DNA from: Anaerococcus murdochii
Lineage (GTDB): Bacteria; Bacillota; Clostridia; Tissierellales; Peptoniphilaceae
Reading direction: 5' to 3'
Assembly (NCBI RefSeq): GCF_019957155.1
Contig: NZ_JAIPME010000002.1
Span: 124,001 to 188,000, forward strand
Length of the DNA stretch: 64,000 nucleotides
Shown: positions 42,343-51,289 of the stretch, in pieces
Layout of the letters: every line of letters begins with the position of its first letter
How positions within the stretch are numbered: position 1 is the first letter of the stretch
Translations under genes and position numbers: made by a program
The notes under the pieces: generated by a model
Told to the model about the DNA's origin: nothing
The model's input: the letters and a program-made list of their open reading frames with translations, nothing else
The model's database searches: none

Positions 42343-42401
42343 ATTTTCCTTAGTACAAAGCTTCCATAAACTTTATACCCATTTTCTCTTCTTATACTTA
42401 T

Positions 42402-42429
42402 ATTATAACAGTTGATATTTTTTTGTCAA
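42402..42429 (-). promoter_or_regulatory. Promoter of crt-hbd-thl
   Basis: TTGACA and TATAAT with a 16-nt spacer on the minus strand; both hexamers match consensus. Confidence 0.82.
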
Positions 42430-42456
42430 TCTTTTTTTGTATATTTTTTAACAAGA

Positions 42457-42471
42457 TTTACAAACGATTTT
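42457..42471 (+). promoter_or_regulatory. Second copy of the cre-like motif, upstream of the crt promoter
   Basis: TTTACAAACGATTTT resembles the motif at 42328-42342 in opposite orientation (shared ACGATTT core with AAA before it). The two flank the promoter, suggesting a shared regulator. Weak evidence alone. Confidence 0.35.
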
Positions 42472-42508
42472 CTACCAACTAATTATAGGTTTTTTTAATC
42501 TATAAAAG

Positions 42509-42540
42509 AAAAACCACTATTTGAGAAAATAGTGGTTTAA
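42509..42540 (-). terminator. Terminator of bcd-etfB-etfA
   Basis: AAACCACTATTT and AAATAGTGGTTT pair (12 bp) around a GAGA-type loop, followed on the minus strand by TT and a T-rich tail. Confidence 0.87.
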
Positions 42541-42548
42541 TTTTTATA

Positions 42549-43550
42549 TTAGGCCTTTCTAGCTTTGATTTTTTCTGTTAGGGCTGGAACTATTTCGAAT
42601 AAGTCTCCAACTATACCATAATCAGCTACATCAAAGATAGGCGCATCTGGATCTTTGTTAATAGCAATAATTGTATCTGATGCATTGATACCAGCTAAGT
42701 GTTGGATAGCTCCAGAAATACCTATTGCTATATATACCTTTGGTCCTACAGTCTTACCTGATTGGCCAACTTGGTGAGAGTGTGAGATCCATCCAGCATC
42801 TACTGCTGCACGTGATGAACCAACTGTAGCTCCAAGTGCTTCTGCTAATTCTTCAATGATTTTGAAGTTAGCTGCTTCACCTAGTCCACGTCCACCAGAT
42901 ACGATATATTCAGCACCAACTAAGTCTACATCATCGCCTTCGTCTCTTGGGATGAAGTTAAGAATCTTAGTTCTAATTTCGCCTGTATATTCTATATTGT
43001 CTTCAATTTCTTCGATATTGTCTTTTCTACCAAATGCTTCTTTAGGGAATACGCCTGGACGTACTGTACCCATTTGTGGTCTAGAATCTGGACAAAGAAT
43101 TTGTGCCATTAGGTTACCACCAAAGGCAGGTCTTGTCCATTGTACGTTGCCTGTTTCAGCGTCAACGTCAAGTTCTGTACAGTCTGCAGTAAGACCTGTG
43201 TGTAGTCTAGAAGATACTCTTGGACCTAGGTCTCTACCTTGGTTTGTTGCACCGATTAGGATTGTATTTGGATTGTGATTTTCAACTAATTTGCATACAG
43301 CGTTAGCGTAAACATCTGTATTGTATTCTTTATATATTTCGCCTTCGCATGTGATTATTGCATCAACGCCGTGATCTTTTACTTCTTCCTTAGCCTTTGA
43401 TACTTCTTCACCAATTATAACTGCTACTAATTTTCCACCAAGTGTGTCAGCCATTCTTCTACCTGGATTTAATAATTCAAGTCCTACATTAACAGCTGAT
43501 CCGTCTTCCTTAGTTTCAACTAATACCCATAGGTTTTTATTTTCTGACAT
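42549..43550 (-). CDS. etfA: Electron transfer flavoprotein alpha subunit
   Basis: FAD-binding subunit of the Bcd-Etf complex, 333 residues. The C-terminal FAD domain shows SGGRGLGEAANFK, GSSRAAVDAGW, HQVGQSGKTVGPKVYIAIGISGAIQHLAG and INKDPDAPIFDVADYGIVGDL, all standard. The complex couples crotonyl-CoA reduction to ferredoxin reduction by flavin-based bifurcation in butyrate producers. Confidence 0.96.
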   Translation of the reverse strand: MSENKNLWVLVETKEDGSAVNVGLELLNPGRRMADTLGGKLVAVIIGEEVSKAKEEVKDHGVDAIITCEGEIYKEYNTDVYANAVCKLVENHNPNTILIGATNQGRDLGPRVSSRLHTGLTADCTELDVDAETGNVQWTRPAFGGNLMAQILCPDSRPQMGTVRPGVFPKEAFGRKDNIEEIEDNIEYTGEIRTKILNFIPRDEGDDVDLVGAEYIVSGGRGLGEAANFKIIEELAEALGATVGSSRAAVDAGWISHSHQVGQSGKTVGPKVYIAIGISGAIQHLAGINASDTIIAINKDPDAPIFDVADYGIVGDLFEIVPALTEKIKARKA

Positions 43551-43559
43551 AGTCCCTCC

Positions 43560-44369
43560 TTAAATAAGCTTCTTATCAGCTAATGCTGCAATTAGCTTAT
43601 CTGCTGCTTCATCAGCTTCCATATTTTCAAACATTTCACCAACTTTTTCAACTGTTGGTGTGTAAGATTTATTTACTCTTGTTGGTGAACCTTTTAGACC
43701 GATAGCTGTTTCGTCTATAGAATCTTTTAGTTCTTCAAAAGTAATTTGTTCTATGTTAGCTTTTTTAGCTTTTAGTTTGTTTTTGATTTTTGGATATCTT
43801 AATTCTTCATCACCGTATTTTGTAAATGTAACAAGTGCTGGAAGAGTCATTTGGATTTCAAGTGCTCCGCCTTCAACTTCTTTAAGAACTTTTAGTCCTT
43901 CTTCATTTACTTCTGCAGTGTAACCATAAGTTACTTGTGGAAGGTCTAAGTGTTCAGCAAGTTCTGGTCCTACTTGTGCAGTATCACCATCGATAGCTTG
44001 TAGTCCACAAAATACCATGTCTGGTTGGCCTTCAGTTTCAGCTACTTTTTTGATAGCTTCTGAAAGGATATAAGATGTAGCTAGTGTATCAGAACCACCG
44101 AATTTTCTATCTGTTACTAGGTAAGCATTGTCTGCACCAACTGCTAGACAATCTCTAAGCATTTGATCTGCTTGTGGAGGTCCCATTGAGATTACTGTAA
44201 TCTTAACTTCTGGGTCTTTGTCTTTGATTCTTAGAGCTTGCTCAAGAGCAAAAGCATCGTAAGTATTAAGGATACTTGGAACGCCTTTTCTAATTAGTGT
44301 ATTTGTAACCGGATCAATTTTGATTTCATTTGTATCCGGAACTTGTTTAGCACATACGAATATGTTCAT
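43560..44369 (-). CDS. etfB: Electron transfer flavoprotein beta subunit
   Basis: 269 residues, partner of EtfA. It has the start MNIFVCAKQVPDTNEIKIDPVTNTL and the motifs GPPQADQMLRDCLAVGADNAYLVTD and GLQAIDGDTAQVGPELAEHL, as in bifurcating EtfB. Between bcd and etfA. Confidence 0.96.
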   Translation of the reverse strand: MNIFVCAKQVPDTNEIKIDPVTNTLIRKGVPSILNTYDAFALEQALRIKDKDPEVKITVISMGPPQADQMLRDCLAVGADNAYLVTDRKFGGSDTLATSYILSEAIKKVAETEGQPDMVFCGLQAIDGDTAQVGPELAEHLDLPQVTYGYTAEVNEEGLKVLKEVEGGALEIQMTLPALVTFTKYGDEELRYPKIKNKLKAKKANIEQITFEELKDSIDETAIGLKGSPTRVNKSYTPTVEKVGEMFENMEADEAADKLIAALADKKLI

Positions 44370-44391
44370 ATATATCTCCCTTCGATTTATC

Positions 44392-45528
44392 TTATCTTAA
44401 TAATGCTCCGCCAACAACCATTAACATAACTTCTGAAGTACCTTCATAAATTTCTGTTATCTTGGCGTCTCTCATCATTCTTTCAACTTCGTATTCTTTA
44501 ACGTAGCCGTAACCACCGAATAATTGAACTGCTTTTGTTGTAACATCCATAGCTACTCTTGCTGCTTTTAATTTAGCTTCTGCTGCTGCTACAGTGTAGC
44601 TTTCGCCAGCATCTTTAAGTGTTGCCGCCTTATAAACCAGGTGACGAGCAGATTCTATGTCTATTGCCATTTCAGCTAGTTTAAATTGTGTATTTTGGAA
44701 TTTAGCGATTGGTCTACCAAATTGTTGTCTTTCTTTAACGTATTTGATTGCTTTGTTTAATGCGCCTTCTGCAATACCAAGTGCTTGAGCTGCTATACCA
44801 ATTCTACCACCATCAAGGGTTTGCATAGCGTATTTAAAGCCTTTACCTTCTTCACCTAGTAAGTTTGCTGCAGGAATTCTACAATCTCTAAATACTAATT
44901 CCATTGTTGAAGAAGCTTTGATACCCATCTTGTCTTCTTTTGTACCAAAATCAAAACCTGGAGTTCCTTTTTCTACTATGAAAGCTGAAATACCTTTTGT
45001 ACCTTGTTCTTTATCTGTCATTGCAAATACTACATAAATGTCAGCATAGCCAGCATTTGTTATAAAGATTTTTGTACCGTTAAGAACATATTCATCACCA
45101 TCTTTAACAGCTACAGTTTTTTGGCCTGAAGCATCTGTACCTGCATCTGGTTCTGTAAGGGCAAATGCACCTAGTTTTTCACCTGAAGCAAGTGGAGTTA
45201 AGAATTTTTCTTTTTGTTCTTCATTACCGAATTTATTGATTGCGTCAGCACATAAAGATGTGTGAGCAGAAAGAATAACACCTGTTGATGCACAGCACTT
45301 AGATAATTCTTCAACGCATAGTACATATGTAAGTGTATCAAGACCAATTCCGCCGTATTCTTCATCAAATGGGATACCAAAGAAACCTAGCTCTTGCATT
45401 TTAGCTACGTTTTCTTCTGGGAATCTGTGATTTTCGTCGATTTCAATAGCTATAGGTGCTACTTCTTTTTCGGCGAAGTCTCTAAACATTTGTTGCATTT
45501 CTAATTGTTCTTCAGTTAATTTATACAT
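44392..45528 (-). CDS. bcd: Butyryl-CoA dehydrogenase
   Basis: FAD acyl-CoA dehydrogenase reducing crotonyl-CoA to butyryl-CoA. 378 residues with [16 protein letters not shown], the FAD/substrate segment [42 protein letters not shown], and the catalytic Glu in [11 protein letters not shown]. First gene of bcd-etfB-etfA, the canonical set. Confidence 0.95.
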   Translation of the reverse strand: MYKLTEEQLEMQQMFRDFAEKEVAPIAIEIDENHRFPEENVAKMQELGFFGIPFDEEYGGIGLDTLTYVLCVEELSKCCASTGVILSAHTSLCADAINKFGNEEQKEKFLTPLASGEKLGAFALTEPDAGTDASGQKTVAVKDGDEYVLNGTKIFITNAGYADIYVVFAMTDKEQGTKGISAFIVEKGTPGFDFGTKEDKMGIKASSTMELVFRDCRIPAANLLGEEGKGFKYAMQTLDGGRIGIAAQALGIAEGALNKAIKYVKERQQFGRPIAKFQNTQFKLAEMAIDIESARHLVYKAATLKDAGESYTVAAAEAKLKAARVAMDVTTKAVQLFGGYGYVKEYEVERMMRDAKITEIYEGTSEVMLMVVGGALLR

Positions 45529-45851
45529 TTTCTCTCCTTATAATTTTGACTTTGGATTAAACATCCATACATTATTATCCTACTGTTATTATCTTAACAA
45601 TCATTTTCGTAATTGTCAAATAAAAATCAAAGTCTTTTTTTAAACTAGACTTTTCACTTATGATTTAAGAAGCTTTGCCCTTTATTTCAAGGAAAAATCT
45701 TGCTGCAAATTAATCTAAAGTTGAATATTATTCAATCTTTAGAAAACTTCTGCACATAAGCTCTCATTCTAACTATACCTTTTCAGGCCTCTAATTCAAT
45801 CGTTTTCTTATCATTTAACAAATATAAAATCATTGCAAATAATATTTAATT
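45529..45851. other. Divergent control region between bcd and the lactate dehydrogenase gene
   Basis: A 320-nt AT-rich region with one promoter at each end and no gene. The middle (45640-45830) shows nothing I can assign; several TTGTTA/TAACAA-like half-sites are scattered, but no full Rex palindrome. Confidence 0.6.
45591..45619 (-). promoter_or_regulatory. Promoter of bcd-etfB-etfA
   Basis: TTGACA and TAAGAT with a 17-nt spacer on the minus strand, about 60 nt upstream of bcd. Confidence 0.78.
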
Positions 45852-45880
45852 TTGCACATTGTTAAATTATTTGTTATAAT
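45852..45880 (+). promoter_or_regulatory. Promoter of the lactate/glycolate dehydrogenase gene
   Basis: TTGCAC and TATAAT with a 17-nt spacer, about 40 nt upstream of the ATG. Confidence 0.8.
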
Positions 45881-45923
45881 CATATCACAAGCAAATGAAA
45901 TTGTTATTTTATTAGGAGGTAAT

Positions 45924-47348
45924 ATGACAGATTACAACAAAGTTAGTGAAGAAATCATTAACAAATTTAGGGAAAGCGTTGAAGGTAAAGTTTATACTGC
46001 AGACGATATCAACGAAGACTACTACCACGACGAGATGCCAATCTACGGTTCTTACCAACCAGAAGTTCTTATTGCTGCTAAGTCTACACAAGACGTTTCA
46101 AATATTATGAAAATTTGTAACGAGAACAAAATTCCTGTTCTAGCACGTGGTGCTGGTTCTGGTCTAGTTGGTTCTGGTGTTGCTATCAATGGTGGAGTTA
46201 TGATTGATATGCAAGATATGAACCAAATCCTTGAATACGACCTAGATAACCTTGTTGTTAGAGTTCAACCTGGTGTTTACTTACACGACCTTGCTGAAGA
46301 TTGTCTAACAAAAGGCTATATGTACCCACCTGATCCAGGTGAAAAATTTGCTACCCTAGGCGGCAACGTTTCTACAAACGCCGGTGGTATGAGAGCTGTT
46401 AAATACGGTACAACTAGAGATTATGTAAGAGCTATGGAAGTTGTTCTTCCTACTGGCGAAGTCACAAGATTTGGTGCCGTTGTTTCTAAAACATCTACAG
46501 GTTATTCACTAAAAGACCTAATGGTAGGTTCTGAAGGAACCCTTGGTATAATCACAGAATTAACCCTAAAAATCGTTCCTCAAGCTAAACACACCATTTC
46601 TTTGATAGTTCCATTTGAATCTCTTGATGAATGTATAGCTACAGTTCCAGTTTTATTCAGAGCTAACCTTAAACCACAAGCTATCGAATTTATGGAAAGA
46701 AAGATAATTCTTGCTTCTGAAAAATATATCGGCAAGGAAACCTTCCCTAAAAATATCGAGGGCACTGATGTTAATGCTTACCTTCTAATCACCTTTGATG
46801 GCGATAACGAAGACGAAATTGATGGCCTAATGGAACAGGCAGCTGAATTATTAGTTGAAAACGGAGCTATAGATGTTCTAGTTGCTGATACTCCAAGTGC
46901 AATCAAAGATGCTTGGGCAGCAAGAAGCTCTTTCCTTGAAGCAATCAATAGCCAATACAAACTAATCGACGAATGTGACGTAGTAGTTCCAATTAACAAA
47001 ATCGCTCCATTTATCAACTATGTAAATGAAATCGGTGAAGGATATGACTTTGACGTTCAATCATTCGGTCACGCTGGCGACGGCAACCTTCACATCTACA
47101 CAGTTTCAAATGAAGAAGATAAATTAGATGAATTTAATGCACAAGTTCACGACTTCATGGAAAAAATCTACACCAAAGCTTATGAATTTGGCGGAAAATT
47201 ATCAGGCGAACACGGTGTTGGTCACGGTAAATTAAAATACCTAGCAGAATACGAAGGCAAACTCAACACAGACCTAATGAGAGGCATCAAGAAAGTATTC
47301 GATCCAAACATGATCCTAAACCCAGGTAAAGTTGTTACAATAGACTAA
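45924..47348 (+). CDS. glcD: FAD-binding lactate/glycolate dehydrogenase (GlcD/LctD type)
   Basis: Oxidises a 2-hydroxy acid, probably D-lactate. 474 residues from the ATG after TTAGGAGGTAAT; a longer ORF start at 45852 lies inside the promoter. The PCMH FAD domain shows VPVLARGAGSGLVG-type GAGSGLVGSGVAINGG, PPDPGEKFATLGGNVSTNAGG and GSEGTLGIITE; the C-terminal domain has HAGDGNLHI and GEHGVGHGK metal/substrate His residues. In acetogens LctD works with EtfAB to bifurcate lactate electrons; the divergent bcd-etf operon suggests that here too. Substrate is inferred. Confidence 0.88.
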   Translation: MTDYNKVSEEIINKFRESVEGKVYTADDINEDYYHDEMPIYGSYQPEVLIAAKSTQDVSNIMKICNENKIPVLARGAGSGLVGSGVAINGGVMIDMQDMNQILEYDLDNLVVRVQPGVYLHDLAEDCLTKGYMYPPDPGEKFATLGGNVSTNAGGMRAVKYGTTRDYVRAMEVVLPTGEVTRFGAVVSKTSTGYSLKDLMVGSEGTLGIITELTLKIVPQAKHTISLIVPFESLDECIATVPVLFRANLKPQAIEFMERKIILASEKYIGKETFPKNIEGTDVNAYLLITFDGDNEDEIDGLMEQAAELLVENGAIDVLVADTPSAIKDAWAARSSFLEAINSQYKLIDECDVVVPINKIAPFINYVNEIGEGYDFDVQSFGHAGDGNLHIYTVSNEEDKLDEFNAQVHDFMEKIYTKAYEFGGKLSGEHGVGHGKLKYLAEYEGKLNTDLMRGIKKVFDPNMILNPGKVVTID

Positions 47349-47382
47349 TAAAAAGATTTTAAACTAAAAACAATTTACAAGA

Positions 47383-47420
47383 AAAAAAGAGCTAAGTCTT
47401 TCGACTTAAGCTCTTTTTGC
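47383..47420. terminator. Bidirectional terminator between glcD and hisS
   Basis: AAAGAGCT-AAGTC and GACTT-AAGCTCTTT pair around a TTTC loop with A/T-runs on both sides, serving the two convergent genes. Confidence 0.87.
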
Positions 47421-47424
47421 TTTC

Positions 47425-48711
47425 TTATATATTATCAAAATTAACAAGGTCCTGGTCGCCTGTTTCCATATTTCTTACAGTAACTTTTCCTTCTTCTCTC
47501 TCGTTTTGACCGATGATATAGGCATATTTTACACCAACCTTATCAGCGTAGGAGAATTTCTTTTTAAGTTTTCCGCCTTCTAGATAAATATCAGCTCTCT
47601 TTCCTTGTTCATGAAGCTTATTTAAGATATCTATAGCGTAGAAGTTTTCTTCATCGCTCATTGGAATTACAAGTATATCTGTAAGTCTAGATTCTTTTTC
47701 ATCCACAAGACCAATTTCCTTTAATTGGTAGAATAAACGGGTCAAACCTATTGACATACCCACACCTGGGAGGGCCTGCTTAGAAAAGTTTGCTGCAAGG
47801 GTTTCATAACGGCCACCTGATGATACAGAACCAATTGATTCATAGCCATTTATAAAGGTTTCATAAACTGTGCCTGTATAATAATCAAGACCCCTTGTGA
47901 TAGCTGGGTCAATTTTGACATTAGTATCAGGAATACCAAGGTGGATCATGTAGGAATAGACCGTTTTTAATTCGTCAAGGCCTTCTCTGTATAGGTCGTT
48001 ATCTACAAAGTCGGTTAATTTTTCTAAAAGTTCTTCATTCGCCAAATCTGACCCTATAAAGGATAGGATTTTGTCTGCCTTTTCGCTATCGACTAATTCT
48101 AGAAGCTCATCTCTTGTATTTTCCATACCAATCTTATCTTTTTTATCGATAAGCCTTAGGACATCAGTTGTATCTGTGATATCCATAGCATTTAAAAATC
48201 CATTTAGAAGCTTTCTGTTGTTTATCCTAAAAGTCACATCTGGTGTATCAAGTTTATTGAAAATCTCATAGATAACCCTTGGTGGGATTGCGTCGTTGGC
48301 TATGGCTAGGTTGTTATGTCCGATTATATCAATATCGCATTGGTAAAATTCCCTGTAGCGGCCCTTTTGGTTTCTCTCTCCCCTATAAACTTTGGCTATG
48401 TGATAGCGTTTGAAAGGGAAATTTAAATCAGCAAAATGCTCTGCCACATACCTTGCAAGAGGCACTGTTAGGTCAAACCTAAGGCTCATATCCCTGGTTT
48501 CAGAGGCAATTTCATATATTTGCTTTTCTGTTTCTCCCCCACCCTTTGCAAAAAGTATTTCATTTTTTTCTATGACCGGGGTATCAATTGGCAAAAATTG
48601 AAATTTTTTATAAGTTTCTTCTATAATATTTTTCATCTTGTCAAAAGCCAGCTGGTCTTCTGGCAAAAGTTCCATAACTCCGGCTATGGTTGATGGTTTT
48701 ACAATTTTCAT
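47425..48711 (-). CDS. hisS: Histidyl-tRNA synthetase
   Basis: Class II synthetase, 428 residues. Motif 2 region is YRGERNQKGRYREFYQCDIDIIG, the HisA signature GLDYYTGTVYE and motif 3 GVGMSIGLTRLFYQL are all present, and the anticodon-binding domain runs from about 335. These distinguish it from the HisZ paralogue. Confidence 0.95.
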   Translation of the reverse strand: MKIVKPSTIAGVMELLPEDQLAFDKMKNIIEETYKKFQFLPIDTPVIEKNEILFAKGGGETEKQIYEIASETRDMSLRFDLTVPLARYVAEHFADLNFPFKRYHIAKVYRGERNQKGRYREFYQCDIDIIGHNNLAIANDAIPPRVIYEIFNKLDTPDVTFRINNRKLLNGFLNAMDITDTTDVLRLIDKKDKIGMENTRDELLELVDSEKADKILSFIGSDLANEELLEKLTDFVDNDLYREGLDELKTVYSYMIHLGIPDTNVKIDPAITRGLDYYTGTVYETFINGYESIGSVSSGGRYETLAANFSKQALPGVGMSIGLTRLFYQLKEIGLVDEKESRLTDILVIPMSDEENFYAIDILNKLHEQGKRADIYLEGGKLKKKFSYADKVGVKYAYIIGQNEREEGKVTVRNMETGDQDLVNFDNI

Positions 48712-48786
48712 ATCTCTCTCCTATATCTCTTTAGCTAGGTATATTATACGATAATTTAGCAAAGAAAAAAGCCCCATATTAGAGGC

Positions 48787-49461
48787 TTAAATTTCAATGA
48801 TAGAACCCAGGTCTATAAGTTCTGTTTTTGGATAAATAATATCTATATTTTTATTTTTGCAAATTTCTTCTATCTTTACAAAGGCCTTATGCCTAGAAAT
48901 ATCTCCGCTAAAAATTAGCTGGTTTCCAACCAAACCACAAGTCCCACCTAAAAATCCCTGGTCAAAGCCATCTAGGATGACCTTGTCATTATCAACTAAT
49001 TCTATATCGACCTTATTTTTTAGAGCCTTGTAGATTCCATAATCGCTAGTTACTAATAAATCTCCAAGAGGAATTAGAGAACACCTGGTGTAGCCTTGGT
49101 TAACTTTGAGATGAGAAATACCTTTTTCTATAAGGAAATTTTCTATATTTTTTTCTGTAAAATCATTGTGGATATAAAAATCTTTAAATCTTACTAAATT
49201 ATAAAGGGCGTCTTGAGGATATTTTCCGCCAAGATTCTCTCCCTTGATTAAGTTAAAGCCCACTAATTTCTCCTCATAATATGAAAAGACAGCTTCATCT
49301 ACTACTAAAGTTTTATGGTCTATTTTAAACAAAGACAAGTCCGGATGATCAGCAATTCTTGGGTCTAAGTTGGGATTGGCTATTGTTTCTATAAAGGAAA
49401 ATCCATTTTCCCTTAGAAAATTTTTAAAATCATCGCTTGCCTTATAGGAAATAACTAACAT
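48787..49461 (-). CDS. Putative GME-fold protein of unknown function (DUF6873-like)
   Basis: 224 residues, no signal or membrane span. Segments such as ANPNLDPRIADHPDLSLF, NDFTEKNIENFLIEKGISHLKVNQGYTRCSL, LLVTSDYGIYKAL and DGFDQGFLGGTCGLVGNQLIFSGD resemble the clostridial family with a guanidine-modifying-enzyme-like fold. The name is recalled from pattern, not proven. A single gene near hisS and the tRNA-Cys. Confidence 0.68.
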   Translation of the reverse strand: MLVISYKASDDFKNFLRENGFSFIETIANPNLDPRIADHPDLSLFKIDHKTLVVDEAVFSYYEEKLVGFNLIKGENLGGKYPQDALYNLVRFKDFYIHNDFTEKNIENFLIEKGISHLKVNQGYTRCSLIPLGDLLVTSDYGIYKALKNKVDIELVDNDKVILDGFDQGFLGGTCGLVGNQLIFSGDISRHKAFVKIEEICKNKNIDIIYPKTELIDLGSIIEI

Positions 49462-49477
49462 AAAAATCCTTTCAATA

Positions 49478-49500
49478 AAAAAATCCCCATCTGGGGATAT
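49478..49500 (-). terminator. Terminator behind tRNA-Cys
   Basis: ATCCCC and GGGGAT with a 4-nt loop, followed by TTTTTTT on the minus strand. Confidence 0.82.
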
Positions 49501-49502
49501 TT

Positions 49503-49576
49503 TGGAGGCGCCACCCAGATTTGAACTGGGGGTAAAGGTGTTGCAGACCTCTGCCTTACCACTTGGCTATGGCGCC
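49503..49576 (-). tRNA. tRNA-Cys (anticodon GCA)
   Basis: Acceptor GGCGCCA/TGGCGCC with encoded CCA; anticodon loop CTGCAAC. Confidence 0.97.
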
Positions 49577-49586
49577 AAATAAAAAA

Positions 49587-49661
49587 TGGAGCGGATGACG
49601 AGATTCGAACTCGCGACCCTCGCCTTGGCAAGGCGATGCTCTACCACTGAGCCACATCCGC
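49587..49661 (-). tRNA. tRNA-Gly (anticodon GCC), second copy
   Basis: Base-for-base the same as the tRNA-Gly at 7943-8017. Precedes tRNA-Cys by 10 nt on the minus strand. Confidence 0.97.
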
Positions 49662-49845
49662 ATACAAATATTATAACATTTTTATTTGCTTTTGTAAAGT
49701 CTAATCCAATATTTTTTGAATTTTTACTTGCTTTAGGGTTTCTCCCTCTCAAGCTTACTTTTATATTATAGGATAAGTTTTAAGACTTGTCAAGTTTTAT
49801 TATTTTATTTTCAAAAAATTTCTATAGCAATTTCAAAGTCTAATA

Positions 49846-49888
49846 AAAAATGGCAAAGCCAAGCCTAGTGGATTCGCTTTGCCTTTTT
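49846..49888 (-). terminator. Terminator overlapping the end of the MATE gene
   Basis: GGCAAAGC and GCTTTGCC pair across a loop that includes the stop codon, followed by a T-run on the minus strand. Confidence 0.75.
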
Positions 49889-51196
49889 TAATTCGTTTAA
49901 TTCTTCTCTTATCAAAAATATAGAAATAACCATAGTTAGGAAATCTGATGCAATTAGGACATACCAAATTGCTTCTTTTGCCATAAAGTTCGCAACAAAA
50001 TAAGCAAAAAGTGTCACAAATACATAGCCCCTAAGAAGGGTTATGATAAAGTCAAACCTTGGCTTGCCAACAGCTGTAAGATACCCACCGTTTGTTATAT
50101 TAAAGCCTAGGATTAAAAAACTTATAGCAAAAATCCTAAGTGACTTTGAGGCAAAAACCATAAAGTCAGCTGTCACATCAGTCAAAAATACATTTATGAA
50201 AAATTCTGGCCACAATTCTATAGCTCCCACCATTATTAGGGAAAGAATAGCAACTGATCTTAGCATGTATTTTCTAATAATTGGAATGTTGTCGTATTCT
50301 TCCGCTCCGTAATAAAAGCCCAAAAGTGGTTGGCTTGACTGGTTTATGGCAAGCATAGTATTTACAACAAAGGTCATGACATAGGCAATTACAGAAAAGG
50401 CTGCAAGGCCCACTTCTCCATAAAGCCTACCTATAGCAAGGTTAAATACCAAAATACAAAAACCTGTAGAAAGCTCTGATAAGGATGCAGGAAAACCATA
50501 GGAAAAAATTTCCTTAAACATAAAGGCCTTGACCCTAAATTTTCTAAATTTCAAATAAGACTTTGGTGATAAAAAGTAAATCAAATAGCCAATTGTTGGA
50601 ATAGTCTGTGCCAAACCTGTCGCCACAGCCGCTCCCCATAATCCCCAATGGAATTTGAAGATAAAAATATAGTCAAGAACTACATTTGTAAGGGCCGACA
50701 TCAACATGAGTACAGTTGTAATCGATGGTCTTCCATCTGCCTTTACCATTATCTCAAAAACATAGGATGTAAGATAAAAAGGCAAAAAGAAAATCAAAAT
50801 AAATAGGTATTCCTTAACCATTTCTACCATGTGGCCTTCTGCGCCCAAAAATCTTACAAGGGGATTTATAAAAATAAAACCTACAATAGAAAGACCCAGG
50901 GCAAAGATTACTGAAATAGCAACGCCAAGGCTAAAAAATTCATCGGCACCTTCTTTATTTTGCCTACCTTTTTCGTGGGCAATTAGGTTTAAAGATCCGA
51001 TTGAAATTAAAATCGAAAAAGCAAAAGCCAGGGTCACAAAAGGCATAGAAATATTTACAGCTGCCAAACCCTCACTACCAACACCCCTACCAACAAAAAT
51101 ACCATCCACCATGGTATAGGTCGAAAATAAGGTCATGGTCGTGATGGTAGGTATTAGATATTTTAAATAATTTTTAATTAGTGATTTTTTCTGCAT
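49865..51196 (-). CDS. MATE family multidrug efflux transporter
   Basis: 443 residues with about 12 hydrophobic helices. The N-terminal half begins TMTLFSTYTMVDGIFVGRGVGSEGLAAVNISMP, the MATE signature; the second lobe begins near GFPASLSELSTGFCILVFN. It exports cationic drugs or metabolites driven by Na+ or H+; the substrate cannot be told. Stands alone on the minus strand. Confidence 0.92.
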   Translation of the reverse strand: MQKKSLIKNYLKYLIPTITTMTLFSTYTMVDGIFVGRGVGSEGLAAVNISMPFVTLAFAFSILISIGSLNLIAHEKGRQNKEGADEFFSLGVAISVIFALGLSIVGFIFINPLVRFLGAEGHMVEMVKEYLFILIFFLPFYLTSYVFEIMVKADGRPSITTVLMLMSALTNVVLDYIFIFKFHWGLWGAAVATGLAQTIPTIGYLIYFLSPKSYLKFRKFRVKAFMFKEIFSYGFPASLSELSTGFCILVFNLAIGRLYGEVGLAAFSVIAYVMTFVVNTMLAINQSSQPLLGFYYGAEEYDNIPIIRKYMLRSVAILSLIMVGAIELWPEFFINVFLTDVTADFMVFASKSLRIFAISFLILGFNITNGGYLTAVGKPRFDFIITLLRGYVFVTLFAYFVANFMAKEAIWYVLIASDFLTMVISIFLIREELNELKKAKRIH

Positions 51197-51289
51197 TTAG
51201 ACTCCTTAATACCTATAATATAACTCTCGAGCCTTCTTTGGTCAAGATTTTAAAGCAAAATAAAAAATCGACTCGAAAGAGCCGAAATT

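Noticed and set aside
45540-45880. Rex (NADH-sensing) operator between bcd and the lactate dehydrogenase gene
   Set aside because: Only half-sites such as TTGTTA and TAACAA are present; no full palindrome with the right spacing.
47425-48711. HisZ, the regulatory paralogue of HisRS
   Set aside because: Motif GLDYYTGTVYE and a full anticodon-binding domain are present, and no his biosynthesis genes are adjacent.
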